NCBI RefSeq assembly: GCF_900162615.1
Contig: NZ_FUFN01000010.1
Span: 626,149 to 690,148 of the forward strand
Direction of reading: 5' to 3'
Source: Virgibacillus proomii
GTDB lineage: Bacteria > Bacillota > Bacilli > Bacillales > Amphibacillaceae
Length of the DNA stretch: 64,000 bases
This document shows positions 17,111-26,235 of the stretch, one piece after another. The notes beneath the pieces were generated by a model. It was not told the origin of the DNA. It worked only from the letters and a program-made list of their open reading frames with translations, and ran no database searches. The translations under genes were made by a program, and so were the position numbers. Position 1 is the first letter of the stretch, and every line of letters starts with the position of its first letter.

Positions 17111-18361
17111 ATGAAAATATGGCATATAGCAGCTAAGGATTTACATATATTCTTGCGTGATATTCCTGGACTTGCATATTTAATTATGACACCAATAATT
17201 GTTATTGCAATTGCTAGTTTTGCGTTGTCAGGAATGTTTACGGAAGGTGAGGTTGAGCAATTTTCAGTTCCAATTGTAGTGAATGATGTGGGAGAGGCGA
17301 CCAATGGTCTACTAGATGTTTTACAAGATACTCAGGCATTGAAATTAGTAAAGACCTATAAGAATTCCAAAGGTGAGAAACAACCTATGACTATAAAAAA
17401 GGCAAAGCGTATGTTAACTGAAACAAAAGCGGCAATTGTTATACCGGAGGGGTTCTCTAAAAAAGTGGAAGAAGGAGATTATGCTGAAGTTACTGTTATA
17501 GCTGATCCAGTTGATAAAGTTATTCCTGGTGTAGTAACAGATGTTGTCTCTCAATATACATCTAAATTATCCATGGGACAAGTGTCTAATAAAGTTGCAA
17601 TTACAGTACTGCAAAGCTCAGTATTTAAAATTGAACAAATGCATAGGGTAAAAGTTGATCCATCCGAAGAGATCAATTTTATCAAAGAAAAAAGTGAGGA
17701 GTATGTCAACAACCCACCAATAACAGTTAATGTAGAAAATGCGGAATTGGATAAAGGAGTGCGAAAGGCTACACCTTTTGAATCCAACGTACCTGGATAT
17801 GCGGTGATGTTTGTATTATTAGGGACCGCAACCGCTGCTACAAGTTTGTTAGATGAGCGTGATCGTGGAACATTACGAAAACTGCAAAGCCTTCCAATAT
17901 CTAGATTATCCATCTTGAGTGGAAAAATGTTATCCAATTTCTTAACCGCATTATTTCAAATGTTTGTCTTATTCACTGTTGGCCATTTTGCGTTTGGAAT
18001 GTGGTTAGGTAACTCAATTCTAGGATTAATTATCTTAATAGTTGCCACTGCGTTTGCAGCTACAGGGCTTGCAATGATCATTGCTTCATTATGTAAAACG
18101 CGTGCCCAAGCCAATGGAGTATCTTTATTAATCGTCTTATCAATGTCTGTGTTAGGAGGGTCATGGTGGCCTTTATACATTGTACCTGAATGGTTACAGA
18201 AAGTGGCTCATGTGACACTAACTGCCTGGCCAATGGGTGGTTTTAATAACTTGCTAATTTACGGAGAAGGGTTGAATTCAATACTTTTACCCGTTACGGT
18301 TTTATTTAGTATGGGAGTTGTATTCCTCTTATTGTCTGTTCGACTATTTAGGTTTAACTAA
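17111..18361 (+). CDS. ABC-2 type transporter permease
   Basis: A 416-residue membrane protein of the ABC-2 exporter family. It has one N-terminal helix (LAYLIMTPIIVIAIASFAL), a large extracellular segment (about residues 45-230), then five to six helices. A cytoplasmic stretch (LLDERDRGTLRKLQSLPISR) is typical of this family. Such permeases export drugs, lipids or peptides with a separate ATPase. Its partner would be the gene directly upstream, which carries two stop codons, so the transporter is probably inactive or needs another ATPase. ATG at 17111 follows GAAAGGAGG. Confidence 0.87.
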   Translation: MKIWHIAAKDLHIFLRDIPGLAYLIMTPIIVIAIASFALSGMFTEGEVEQFSVPIVVNDVGEATNGLLDVLQDTQALKLVKTYKNSKGEKQPMTIKKAKRMLTETKAAIVIPEGFSKKVEEGDYAEVTVIADPVDKVIPGVVTDVVSQYTSKLSMGQVSNKVAITVLQSSVFKIEQMHRVKVDPSEEINFIKEKSEEYVNNPPITVNVENAELDKGVRKATPFESNVPGYAVMFVLLGTATAATSLLDERDRGTLRKLQSLPISRLSILSGKMLSNFLTALFQMFVLFTVGHFAFGMWLGNSILGLIILIVATAFAATGLAMIIASLCKTRAQANGVSLLIVLSMSVLGGSWWPLYIVPEWLQKVAHVTLTAWPMGGFNNLLIYGEGLNSILLPVTVLFSMGVVFLLLSVRLFRFN

Positions 18362-18445
18362 AGGGAACTGGTACCTTTGTGTCAGTAGGATTCTAAAGCA
18401 AGTTAATTTATCCAAGAAACAAGGAAGAGAGGGACTAGAGACTAT

Positions 18446-18680
18446 ATGAAGTGGGTTAAAAGTGATGAAATCCCAGTGCGTTATGTAGAATGTGATCCTA
18501 TGGGTGTTGTTCATCACTCCAACTACCTTTCTTGGTTTGAAGTTTTCCTACTCAGCAATTAGACCGAAAAATTCACGATTGTCTAAAGCTAAATTAATCG
18601 AAAATGGTTTTACTACCTTACCAACTTGGCAAGAAGCTTTAGCCTATTACCTGAATGAATTAAATCAAGGGGTAAAATAA
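18446..18680 (+). pseudogene. Deletion fusion: thioesterase 5' end joined to rfbD 3' end
   Basis: The first 33 codons (MKWVKSDEIPVRYVECDP..., with VVHHSNYLSWFE) match the start of a YbgC-type hot-dog acyl-CoA thioesterase, including the D-P-x-x-V-V-H-H active-site region. At about 18545 the sequence switches frame and identity to YSAIRPKNSRLSKAKLIENG..., the C-terminal end of dTDP-4-dehydrorhamnose reductase (RfbD/RmlD), which runs to a stop at 18678-18680. Neither protein can work. The junction marks a deletion that removed most of both genes and whatever lay between. Confidence 0.75.
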
Positions 18681-18682
18681 AA

Positions 18683-19497
18683 ATGATAACGAAGAAAGTG
18701 CTAGTGACTGGTGGAGCTGGATTTATAGGTGGTAACTTCGTGCAATTTATGGTAGACAAGTATCCCTACCAGAAATTTCCATATGCACAAATGTATTAGG
18801 CACCCAAATCCTTCTAGATGCTGCAAAGGCTGTAGATGTTTCGAAGTTTGTCCATGTCTCTACAGATGAAGTATATGGGGAGTTAGATTTTGATTCAACA
18901 AAATTTTTCACAGAGGAAACATCTCTTCAGCCGAATAGTCCATACAGCGCAAGTAAAGCAGCCGCTGATCTATTAGTCCGTTCCTATCATGAAACCTATA
19001 AACTATCAATGAATATCACACGCTGTTCCAACAATTATGGACCATATCATTTCCCAGAGAAGTTGGTTCCTTTAACCATTTCGAAAGTACTTAACGATGA
19101 AAATGTTCCACTGTATGGCGATGGAAAAAATATTCGTGACTGGTTACATGTCCATGATCATTGCGCAGCCATTGACCTTGTATTACATCAGGGTGCCAAT
19201 GGGGAGGTTTATAATATAGGTGGTCATAATGAACGAACTAATTTAGAAGTTGTTAGAACGATTATAAAAACTTTAGGTAAATCAGAAGAATTAATTGAGT
19301 TTGTAAAAGATCGCCTAGGTCATGATAAACGGTATGCAATTGATCCTTCTAAACTAGAAAAGTTAGGTTGGAAACCTACTTTTACTTTTGACACCGGAAT
19401 TGTTCATACAGTTCAATGGTACATCGATAATCAGCAGTGGTGGAAACAAATTATAAGTGGGGAGTATCAAAATTATTTTGAGAAACAATACACATGA
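18683..19497 (+). pseudogene. rfbB: dTDP-glucose 4,6-dehydratase gene with an internal deletion
   Basis: The start (MITKKVLVTGGAGFIGGNFV, NAD-binding GGAGFIGG) is intact to about 18765. The frame then jumps: PEISICTNVLGTQILLDAAK and the rest of the protein continue in another frame to 19497, including VSTDEVYGE, SPYSASKAAADLLV (the Y-x-x-x-K pair) and NITRCSNNYGPYHFPEKL. About 65 residues between them are missing compared with normal RmlB proteins. RfbB normally makes dTDP-4-keto-6-deoxyglucose for dTDP-L-rhamnose. With the rfbD remnant just upstream, this is the rest of a lost dTDP-rhamnose operon. Confidence 0.85.
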
Positions 19498-19793
19498 TTG
19501 ATTAAAGATTTGGTTGCACTAGTTTGTTTTTTTTATCACTGGTCTCTAAAGTAATGTTTCCAGGGTTTTTATGTTTTTTAAAACTAGGATTAGCTATTTG
19601 TGTTTATGCACGTTTGATAGTAGATAGCTACAAGTCGAGATTACTTATAAATACCAAGACTTAATCGTTGGCATTTATGTCTGAATTGTCCCTTCTTTTA
19701 TCTACAAAAATATTTAATAACCTTAATAAAAAAACCTAAAACACTGTTCATAAAGAAGTTTATCTATTATAATGAAAATAAAATATATTTAGA

Positions 19794-19880
19794 AACCACA
19801 AGGGGAGCTTTTTTGCTGAGAGTGAACAACTCTGTTCTGACCCTTTGAACCTGTTAGTTAGTACTAGCGTAGGGATGTGG
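19794..19880 (+). ncRNA. TPP (THI-box) riboswitch
   Basis: The conserved TPP aptamer parts are in order: ACCACAAGGGGAGC, TTGCTGAGAGTG, the P3 region, CTGACCCTTTGAACCTG, GTTAGTACTAGCGTAGGGATGTGG. A -10 box TATAAT lies at 19768-19773. Downstream, TTTATCCCAT (about 19899) and ATGGGATAAA (about 19966) can pair and may form part of the switch before thiT. Binding of thiamine pyrophosphate should lower thiT expression. Confidence 0.95.
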
Positions 19881-20056
19881 AAAACGACGATTATGTTTAT
19901 CCCATAGGTACAGTCTACTTTTATTTTTAATACGTAAAAGTAAGTTGCTTTTGCCATACCATCATGGGATAAATAAAATCTTTCACACATACAACACTTA
20001 ACGTGTATCACTACGCTCTCCTTGAGGTTTCATATCATGAAAGGGGAGTATTTTTG

Positions 20057-20653
20057 ATGCAAAATTTACGACTATTGGTGATGATTGAGGTAGCTTTTTT
20101 TGCAGCATTTGCATTTATTTTAGACATATTGCCTTCTATTAAGATATCACCAGCAATTTCCATTTCTTTTGCAATGGTACCAATTTTTATTCTAGCATTT
20201 CGCAGAGGGGTAGTAGCCGGGCTGTTATCCGGTTTCTTATGGGGACTTTTACAAGTAGTATTTGGAGATGCGGTCTATGTAACACCAGTTCAGTTTATGA
20301 TAGAATATTTTATTGCGTTTGCTTTTGTTGGATTTGGCGGGCTTTTTTACACTGTTATTCAAAAGTCCTTTCAAAATGGGCATAAAAAAGCGGCATTGGC
20401 ATGGATTGTATTAGCAACTTTGGTAGGCAGTCTCGCTCGCTACTTTTGGCATTTTATAGCTGGTGTTGTTTTTTGGGGAAAGTATGCACCAGATGGTATG
20501 TCCCCAGTTATTTATTCCTTAGTAGCAAATGGAACGACCATGTTAGGTGCTTTTGTTTTATGTTCTGTTATACTGGTTGCTGTTTTAGCCAGTGCTCCCA
20601 GAATCATTATGGAGAATAGCAGTTCTAGGAATAAATCGGAAAAAGTTTCCTAA
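20057..20653 (+). CDS. thiT: Energy-coupled thiamine transporter ThiT
   Basis: A 198-residue S-component of an ECF transporter with about six membrane helices. The thiamine-site region typical of ThiT/YuaJ is seen (GFLWGLLQVVFGDAVYVTPVQFMIEYFIAF, then ARYFWHFIAGVVFWG). It binds thiamine at the outer face and uses the shared EcfAA'T module, which is not in this window. The TPP riboswitch upstream agrees with the assignment. ATG at 20057 follows AAAGGGGAG; upstream in-frame codons lie before that site. Confidence 0.95.
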   Translation: MQNLRLLVMIEVAFFAAFAFILDILPSIKISPAISISFAMVPIFILAFRRGVVAGLLSGFLWGLLQVVFGDAVYVTPVQFMIEYFIAFAFVGFGGLFYTVIQKSFQNGHKKAALAWIVLATLVGSLARYFWHFIAGVVFWGKYAPDGMSPVIYSLVANGTTMLGAFVLCSVILVAVLASAPRIIMENSSSRNKSEKVS

Positions 20654-20737
20654 ATGAAAATACTACTGTTGATTAGCTAAACGTCAAAAGCGAATAATGC
20701 GCTAAAATTGTAAAAAATGAAGGATAAGAAACAAACT

Positions 20738-20785
20738 TAACCTTGATTGACTCCTAGTCTCTCAAGGTTTTTAATTTTATTGTAT
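20738..20785 (+). terminator. Terminator of thiT
   Basis: AACCTTGA and TCAAGGTT pair around a 15-base loop and are followed by TTTAATTTTAT. Confidence 0.8.
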
Positions 20786-20966
20786 ATTAACTATTTATAT
20801 TGTTGGATGACAGTGGAAAATACCAAAAGTACAATAATAAATTTTAGATGACAAAAGGAAATTATAGGAACAGTTCGATGCTATATCCGTTTCGCATGGT
20901 GAAACTTTTTTTGAAAGTAGTTCGCTTGCTGCTGTTTAGCTAAAGCGATCAAACTACCGTGCTCAC

Positions 20967-21360
20967 CTTCCTACGATAAGCTAACATCGGTTGGAATCTA
21001 ATGGAAAACCGACTAAAAGTGGGCTTGCCGCTCACAGGCGTCAACACCCCTCTGTTTTAGAAGCATGTTTTCTTTATCCCGAATGTAAGAATCCGTATTT
21101 TTCTCATTTCAAAGATTTGCTTATGATTTTTGAGTACTGATGAGAAAAACGGCTCCTAAGTCCCCGATTTGTTCGAGTCGACAGGACAGAGTTGCTACGT
21201 AGTGATACACCGCGATTTTTCAAGGAAGAGAAAGCCTCTTGAATAAGTGCCGTGATTTTTCAAGACAGGGAAAAAACTCTTTAAATGAAGTTCTCTTTAT
21301 CTCGCCAGGTATTCAGTTTGTAAGCCGTTAACCGAGCGTTTTTAGCTTTTGTTTTCCTTC
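20967..21360 (+). repeat. Family-5 repeat (CCGACTAAAAGCGGGCTT type), split by an element
   Basis: Left part 20967-21078: CCTACGATAAG..AACATCGG, CCGACTAAAAGTGGGCTTGCCGCTCA and GCATGTTTTCTTTATC. Right part 21302-21360: TCGCCAGGTATTC... CCGAGCGTTTTTAGCTTTTGTT. The uninterrupted relative at 29663-29820 has the same two parts joined. A right-part fragment alone lies at 35298-35365. The 223 bp between them is a mobile element copy (21079-21301). Confidence 0.75.
21079..21301 (+). repeat. Small mobile repeat element, copy G, inserted in another repeat
   Basis: It begins after CTTTATC with CCGAATGTAAGAATCCGTATTTTTCTC, pairs this with GAGAAAAACGGCTCCTAAG, then has TCGAGTCGACAGGACAG, two copies of CCGTGATTTTTCAAG-like sequence, and ends AAATGAAGTTCTCTTTATC. 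Left and right ends match copies D and E. Only the middle differs: the CATTCAGTAGGAG hairpin is replaced by the CGATTTTTCAAG module. Confidence 0.75.
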
Positions 21361-21477
21361 ACGAAACGTTGTCGTGTGGATATTATTCGTTATGTCGAAT
21401 GTGAGAAATTATTTTTATATGCAATGGATATACATAACCAAATAAAAAGGTGGTATAATTCTTGCCCCTCGTTAAAA

Positions 21478-21570
21478 ACCAAAAACAATAAAATCAAACA
21501 TAAAAACAAATAAACAAATATAAATAAAACTAATATGTGTTGACTTTTTGTTTGTTTAGCATTATGATTA
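21478..21570 (+). promoter_or_regulatory. Promoter and likely operator of the rhamnose operon
   Basis: TTGACT (21540-21545), 17-base spacer, TATGAT (21563-21568). The spacer contains TTTTGTTTGTTT. Upstream (21481-21535) lie several AAACA/AAACAAA units in direct repetition. DeoR-family repressors commonly bind such direct repeats, and a DeoR-type gene (27658-28437) is linked, so this is a plausible operator (inference). Confidence 0.6.
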
Positions 21571-21645
21571 ACATGTAAGTAAAATGTAATCGTTCTCATG
21601 AGGCGTTCATTTTCTTTTTAAAATATCAAAAAAGGATGATGTTGA

Positions 21646-21960
21646 ATGATTAGAAAAGCTTTTGTCATGACAGTTTATCCTGATAAGCACGAGGAATATA
21701 TGAATCGTCATCAAGAAATTTGGCCGGAAATGATCCATGAACTTCGGAAACATGGCGCTAAAAATTATTCGATTTTTTTAGAGAAAGAAACGAATAAATT
21801 ATTTGGTTATGTAGAAATTCAAGATGAAAAATTATGGACCAATATGGCAAAAACAAAAATAAATCAAAAATGGTGGGAATTTATGGCACCAATTATGAAA
21901 ACGAATTCAGATGATAGTCCAGTAACTGTTCATTTAGAAGAAGTATTCCATATGGATTAG
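21646..21960 (+). CDS. rhaM: L-rhamnose mutarotase
   Basis: A 104-residue protein with the RhaM pattern: MIRKAFVMTVYPDKHEEYMNRH with the catalytic histidine region, IWPEM, YSIFLEK, and KWWEFMAPIM with the paired tryptophans. It interconverts alpha- and beta-L-rhamnose so that the isomerase gets its preferred form. It is the first gene of the rhamnose operon, 30 bp before the transporter gene. AAAAAGGATGATG precedes the start. Confidence 0.95.
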   Translation: MIRKAFVMTVYPDKHEEYMNRHQEIWPEMIHELRKHGAKNYSIFLEKETNKLFGYVEIQDEKLWTNMAKTKINQKWWEFMAPIMKTNSDDSPVTVHLEEVFHMD

Positions 21961-21989
21961 ACCCATTTTTTATTTAGGAGGAAAGGCTA

Positions 21990-23306
21990 ATGAGTAAAAG
22001 AAGGTTCGCAGCAAAGGAAGTAACAGGCTGGAAAGCTACCATTGCAATTTCCATGGCAAACTATATAGAAGCAGGTTCTATCATTGCCGCTGCTAGTAGT
22101 TTAACAATGTGGCAAGCCTATCTTCATATAGATAGTATTGGTGTTGGCTTATTGAGTGCATTAAGCGCGAATGCTTTAGGTGCAGCTTTAGGTGCGTTGA
22201 TTGGTGGTCCTTTAACTGATAAATATGGAAGAAGACTAATTTTTAGCTATGATTTATTAGTCTATATGATTGGTGTTCTCTTAATTGCAGTTTCCGTAAA
22301 TTTTCCAATGTTACTTCTCGGAACAATCATTACCGGAATTGCGGTAGGTGCTGGTGTTCCGGTTTCTTGGACATATATAGCTGAAGAATCACCAGAAAAT
22401 AAGCGGGCTGCGCATGTTGGAACAGCTCAATTAGCATGGTCAATTGGTCCAATGATTACGTTTGCTTTAGCAGTAATATTAGCACCACTAGGATTATTAG
22501 GATCGAGAATTATTTTTTTACATCTATTTATAATTGCTGGAATTTCTTTATATATCAGGCGTGGACTACCTGAGTCAAAAATTTGGGAAGAACAGCAAGC
22601 TAAGGAGAAGAATGAGAGAGATAAAGGTATTAAGCGGAAAAGTTCTTTTAAAGAATTAATTTCTCTCAAGCCAAATAGACAAGCATTGTTTTTATTATTA
22701 GGTATTTACTTATTTTGGAATTTAACCGCTGGTGCAATGGGTTACTTTATGCCTTATATTTATGAAAATGTAGGCGGATTAAGTAACCAACAAGCTAATT
22801 TACTTCAAGCATTCTTATGGATGTTTACCGTAATTACTACCTACCTTATTTTTATGAAGTTAGGAGATAAATATAGTCGCAAAATAGTATTTGGTATTGG
22901 TGCTTTTATGGGAATTCTTGCATGGATAATCCTTACCTTTATGCCAATGACATGGCCAACCTTAATTTCATTTGTTGTCTTATGGGGATCAGCTGCTGGA
23001 ATTGGGGCTCAAGCATTTTACGCATTATGGACAAGTGAATTATTTCCTACTAGATACCGTGCCACTGCCCAGGGGTATATGTATTTTATTGTTCGTACAG
23101 GTATTGCCTTATGGTCGTTTATATTACCAACAATTATGGCAACTCTTGGATTTAAAGTTGCAGGTATCGTAATGATTACGTTTCTTGTAATTCATATGGT
23201 AATTGGCATTATACTTGCGCCAAATACGAGAGGAAAATCATTACGTCAAATAGAGGAAGAACGTTATGGGAACTTAACAACATCAGAAGAACACTATACG
23301 GTGTAA
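21990..23306 (+). CDS. MFS transporter, probable L-rhamnose importer
   Basis: A 438-residue major facilitator of the sugar-porter type with 12 membrane helices. It shows the loop 2-3 motif GGPLTDKYGRRLIF and the mid-protein loop with PESKIWEEQQAKEK. The later LGDKYSRKIVFGIG and TSELFPTRYRATAQGYMYF motifs are also typical. Its place between rhaM and rhaB makes rhamnose the likely cargo, although sequence alone does not prove it. GGAGGAAAGGCTA is the ribosome site. It replaces the RhaT or ABC systems found in other rhamnose loci. Confidence 0.88.
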   Translation: MSKRRFAAKEVTGWKATIAISMANYIEAGSIIAAASSLTMWQAYLHIDSIGVGLLSALSANALGAALGALIGGPLTDKYGRRLIFSYDLLVYMIGVLLIAVSVNFPMLLLGTIITGIAVGAGVPVSWTYIAEESPENKRAAHVGTAQLAWSIGPMITFALAVILAPLGLLGSRIIFLHLFIIAGISLYIRRGLPESKIWEEQQAKEKNERDKGIKRKSSFKELISLKPNRQALFLLLGIYLFWNLTAGAMGYFMPYIYENVGGLSNQQANLLQAFLWMFTVITTYLIFMKLGDKYSRKIVFGIGAFMGILAWIILTFMPMTWPTLISFVVLWGSAAGIGAQAFYALWTSELFPTRYRATAQGYMYFIVRTGIALWSFILPTIMATLGFKVAGIVMITFLVIHMVIGIILAPNTRGKSLRQIEEERYGNLTTSEEHYTV

Positions 23307-23314
23307 AAATTTTT

Positions 23315-23395
23315 AGTGAAACAAAACAAAATAAAAAACATAAATATTTATTTGTGTTAATTTTTGTTTATTAATATCTGAATATCATTTATTAT
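23315..23395 (+). promoter_or_regulatory. A/T-rich possible second operator before rhaB
   Basis: AAACAAAACAAAATAAAAAACATAAAT and TTTGTGTTAATTTTTGTTTATTAA repeat the AAACAAA/TTTGTTT units seen in the rhaM promoter. The 162-bp gap between transporter and kinase could hold an internal promoter or operator. Inference from shared motifs. Confidence 0.4.
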
Positions 23396-23468
23396 AGTTA
23401 AATAAGGTTGAATTCGTATAGCGACTACTATAATCTGATGTATTCTTGCAAAATTGGAAGGTGAGATC

Positions 23469-24884
23469 ATGCATTCTTGCAGTTTGGCGGTAGATATAGG
23501 TGCATCAAGTGGCAGAGTAATTGCCGGATTTTTACAAGATAAGAAAATTATTTTAGATGAAGTTTATCGATTTGAGAATAGATTAATTCAAAAGAATGGA
23601 TATTTTTGCTGGGATATAGAGAAGCTGTTTGCAGAAGTAAAAAAAGGAATTCACCTAACTAAAAAGAAAGGCTTAATACCAGTAAGTATTGGTGTCGATA
23701 CATGGGCGGTTGATTTTGTTTTATTAGATGAAAATGACCACCTGCTAATGGATGCTGTTTCTTATCGTGACCCAAGAACAGACGGCATGATGGATGAGGT
23801 ATTTTCAATAATTAGTAAAGAGCTTTTATATTTAGAGACTGGAATACAGTTTCAAAAATTTAATTCTATTTATCAGCTATATTATGTAAAGAAAAAATAT
23901 CCAGAGCTATTAGAAAAAGCAAAAACGTTCTTAATGATTCCCGATTACTTCCATTATTTATTGACTGGAGTAAAAGTAAATGAATATACTAATGCAACTA
24001 CAACACAGTTGATTAATGCTTTTACTAAGAAATGGGATAGAGATTTATTGAAAAAATTAGACATAAATGATCAAATGTTTCAACAGATTTTGCTCCCAAA
24101 GGAATCTATCGGTTGCTTAAGACCACAATTAGTTGAAGAATTTGGTTTTGATATGGAGGTAATACTTCCGGCTACACATGATACTGCATCAGCTGTACTC
24201 GCTGTTCCGGAAACGGATGAAACAATCTTTATTAGTTCAGGAACATGGTCACTGATGGGCGTTGAAAACCGCTTTCCAATATGTATTACAAAAGCCTTAG
24301 ACTATAATTTTACGAATGAAGGTGGGTTTGATTATCGCTATCGTTTTTTAAAAAACATCATGGGGCTTTGGATGATACAAGAGGTGAAACGAAATTATAA
24401 AGATCAATATAGTTTCGCTGATTTTTCTGACATGGCAGCAAAAGAAAAGCATTTTTATGCCATTGTTGATGTAGATGATGACCGATTTTTAAAACCAAAT
24501 AATATGATTAGGGAAATCCAATTGTATTGTAAGGAAACAGGGCAATCCGAACCAACAACACCGGGACAAGTTGCGAAGTGTGTATTTGATAGTTTAGCAA
24601 TCAGTTATAAAAATACAATTGAACAGATTGAAGAAATTTACGAAAAGAATTTTAATCAAATAAATATTATTGGCGGAGGTTCTAAAAATAATCTTTTAAA
24701 TCAATTAATTTCAGATATAACAGAAAAGGAAGTAATTGCAGGTCCGTCAGAGGCAACAGCAATTGGAAATATAATATCTCAACTAATTGCGTTAGAGCAA
24801 ATTGAAGATATTCATGAAGCCCGAAACATCATAAAGAATTCCTTTGTATTAAAAACGTTTAGAAAGAGAGGCGGAGGAAAATAA
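23469..24884 (+). CDS. rhaB: Rhamnulokinase
   Basis: A 471-residue FGGY-family sugar kinase that phosphorylates L-rhamnulose at position 1 using ATP. The phosphate-1 motif VDIGASSGR lies at the N terminus. SIGVDTWAVDFVLLD, ATHDTASAVLAVP (catalytic Asp) and NIIGGGSKNNLLNQLISD (adenosine site) are all in place. The start ATG at 23469 follows GGAAGGTGAGATC. It overlaps the isomerase start by one base (TAATG), so translation is coupled. Confidence 0.94.
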   Translation: MHSCSLAVDIGASSGRVIAGFLQDKKIILDEVYRFENRLIQKNGYFCWDIEKLFAEVKKGIHLTKKKGLIPVSIGVDTWAVDFVLLDENDHLLMDAVSYRDPRTDGMMDEVFSIISKELLYLETGIQFQKFNSIYQLYYVKKKYPELLEKAKTFLMIPDYFHYLLTGVKVNEYTNATTTQLINAFTKKWDRDLLKKLDINDQMFQQILLPKESIGCLRPQLVEEFGFDMEVILPATHDTASAVLAVPETDETIFISSGTWSLMGVENRFPICITKALDYNFTNEGGFDYRYRFLKNIMGLWMIQEVKRNYKDQYSFADFSDMAAKEKHFYAIVDVDDDRFLKPNNMIREIQLYCKETGQSEPTTPGQVAKCVFDSLAISYKNTIEQIEEIYEKNFNQINIIGGGSKNNLLNQLISDITEKEVIAGPSEATAIGNIISQLIALEQIEDIHEARNIIKNSFVLKTFRKRGGGK

Positions 24885-26140
24885 TGTCTACATTTGAAAA
24901 CTATCAACTTGCAAAAGCACAGTATGAAAAATTAGGAATAGATGTTGAAGAAGCGCTAAATCATTTAAAACAAGTACCGATCTCTATTCATTGCTGGCAA
25001 GGGGATGACATTTCCGGGTTTGAGATAAACCAGCAAGAACTATCAGGGGGAATAGACGTAACCGGTAATTATCTAGGGAAAGCAAGGACGCCTGAAGAAC
25101 TAAGGAGTGATTTGGAAAAGGCGCTTTCCTTAATACCAGGAAAGCATCGAGTTAACTTACATGCCATTTATGCGGAGACAAATGGTCAAGTTGTTGGAAG
25201 AGATAAATTGGAACCAAAACATTTTAAAAAATGGGTGGAGTGGGCAAAAAGACATGGCCTGGGATTGGATTTTAACCCAACTTTATTTTCACACCCAATG
25301 GCTGCAGATGGCTTAACACTATCTCATCCTAATAAAGAGATACGAGAATTCTGGATTCGTCACGTTATTGCTTGCCGTAAAATTGGTGAGTATTTCGGAA
25401 GAGAATTAGGTACTCCTGCATTAACAAATATTTGGATTCCTGATGGTTATAAAGATATCCCAAGTGATCGTTTAACACCAAGAAGAAGATTAAAAGAATC
25501 ATTAGACAAGATTTTTTCTGTTCAAATGGATGAAAAATATAATGTTGATGCTGTAGAGAGCAAATTATTTGGAATTGGGTCAGAAGCATATGTCGCAGGA
25601 TCACATGAATTCTATTTAGGTTATGCCTTGAAAAATAACAAATTATGCTTATTAGATACGGGACATTTCCATCCAACAGAAGTGGTTTCTAATAAAATCT
25701 CTGCAATGCTCTTATTTAGTGATCAATTAGCTTTACACGTTTCAAGGCCCGTACGTTGGGATAGTGACCATGTGATTATTTTAGATGATGAATTACGTGA
25801 AATTGGTTTAGAAATTGTCCGTAATGACGCGTTAAATAAAGTAAGGATTGGACTCGATTTCTTTGATGCCAGTATTAATCGTGTGGCAGCTTGGACAATA
25901 GGAACGAGAAATATGATTAAATCATTATTATATGCCTTACTTACCCCAAATCATTATTTAAGAGATTTACAAGAAAAGGGTAATTTCACAGAAAGGTTAG
26001 CCTTGATGGAAGAGCTTAAAACATATCCTTTTGGTACAATTTGGGATTATTATTGTGAAGAAATGAAAGTTCCTACAGGTATGGCATGGTTTGATGAAGT
26101 TAACAAATATGAAGCAGCTGTCCTTTCAAAAAGAGACTAA
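24884..26140 (+). CDS. rhaA: L-rhamnose isomerase
   Basis: A 418-residue enzyme matching RhaA over full length, for example PISIHCWQGDDISGFE near the start, HRVNLHAIYAET, GLDFNPTLFSHPMAADGLTL and the metal-site regions FGIGSEAYVAGSHEFY and LLDTGHFHPTEVVSNK. It converts L-rhamnose to L-rhamnulose with divalent metal, in the cytoplasm. Its ATG lies inside the rhaB stop (TAATG) and GAGGCGGAGGAAAA serves as ribosome site. Confidence 0.96.
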   Translation: MSTFENYQLAKAQYEKLGIDVEEALNHLKQVPISIHCWQGDDISGFEINQQELSGGIDVTGNYLGKARTPEELRSDLEKALSLIPGKHRVNLHAIYAETNGQVVGRDKLEPKHFKKWVEWAKRHGLGLDFNPTLFSHPMAADGLTLSHPNKEIREFWIRHVIACRKIGEYFGRELGTPALTNIWIPDGYKDIPSDRLTPRRRLKESLDKIFSVQMDEKYNVDAVESKLFGIGSEAYVAGSHEFYLGYALKNNKLCLLDTGHFHPTEVVSNKISAMLLFSDQLALHVSRPVRWDSDHVIILDDELREIGLEIVRNDALNKVRIGLDFFDASINRVAAWTIGTRNMIKSLLYALLTPNHYLRDLQEKGNFTERLALMEELKTYPFGTIWDYYCEEMKVPTGMAWFDEVNKYEAAVLSKRD

Positions 26141-26235
26141 CTTTAAAATATATATTATTCAATCTACTAAATTCAATGATCAACTTTAAGTAAATGATTA
26201 TCGATATAGAAATTTTCAAAGGAAGGAACAGACAC

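Noticed and set aside
19009..19497. Separate 162-residue dehydratase gene
   Set aside because: It is the 3' part of the deleted rfbB; the ATG used is an internal methionine with no ribosome site.
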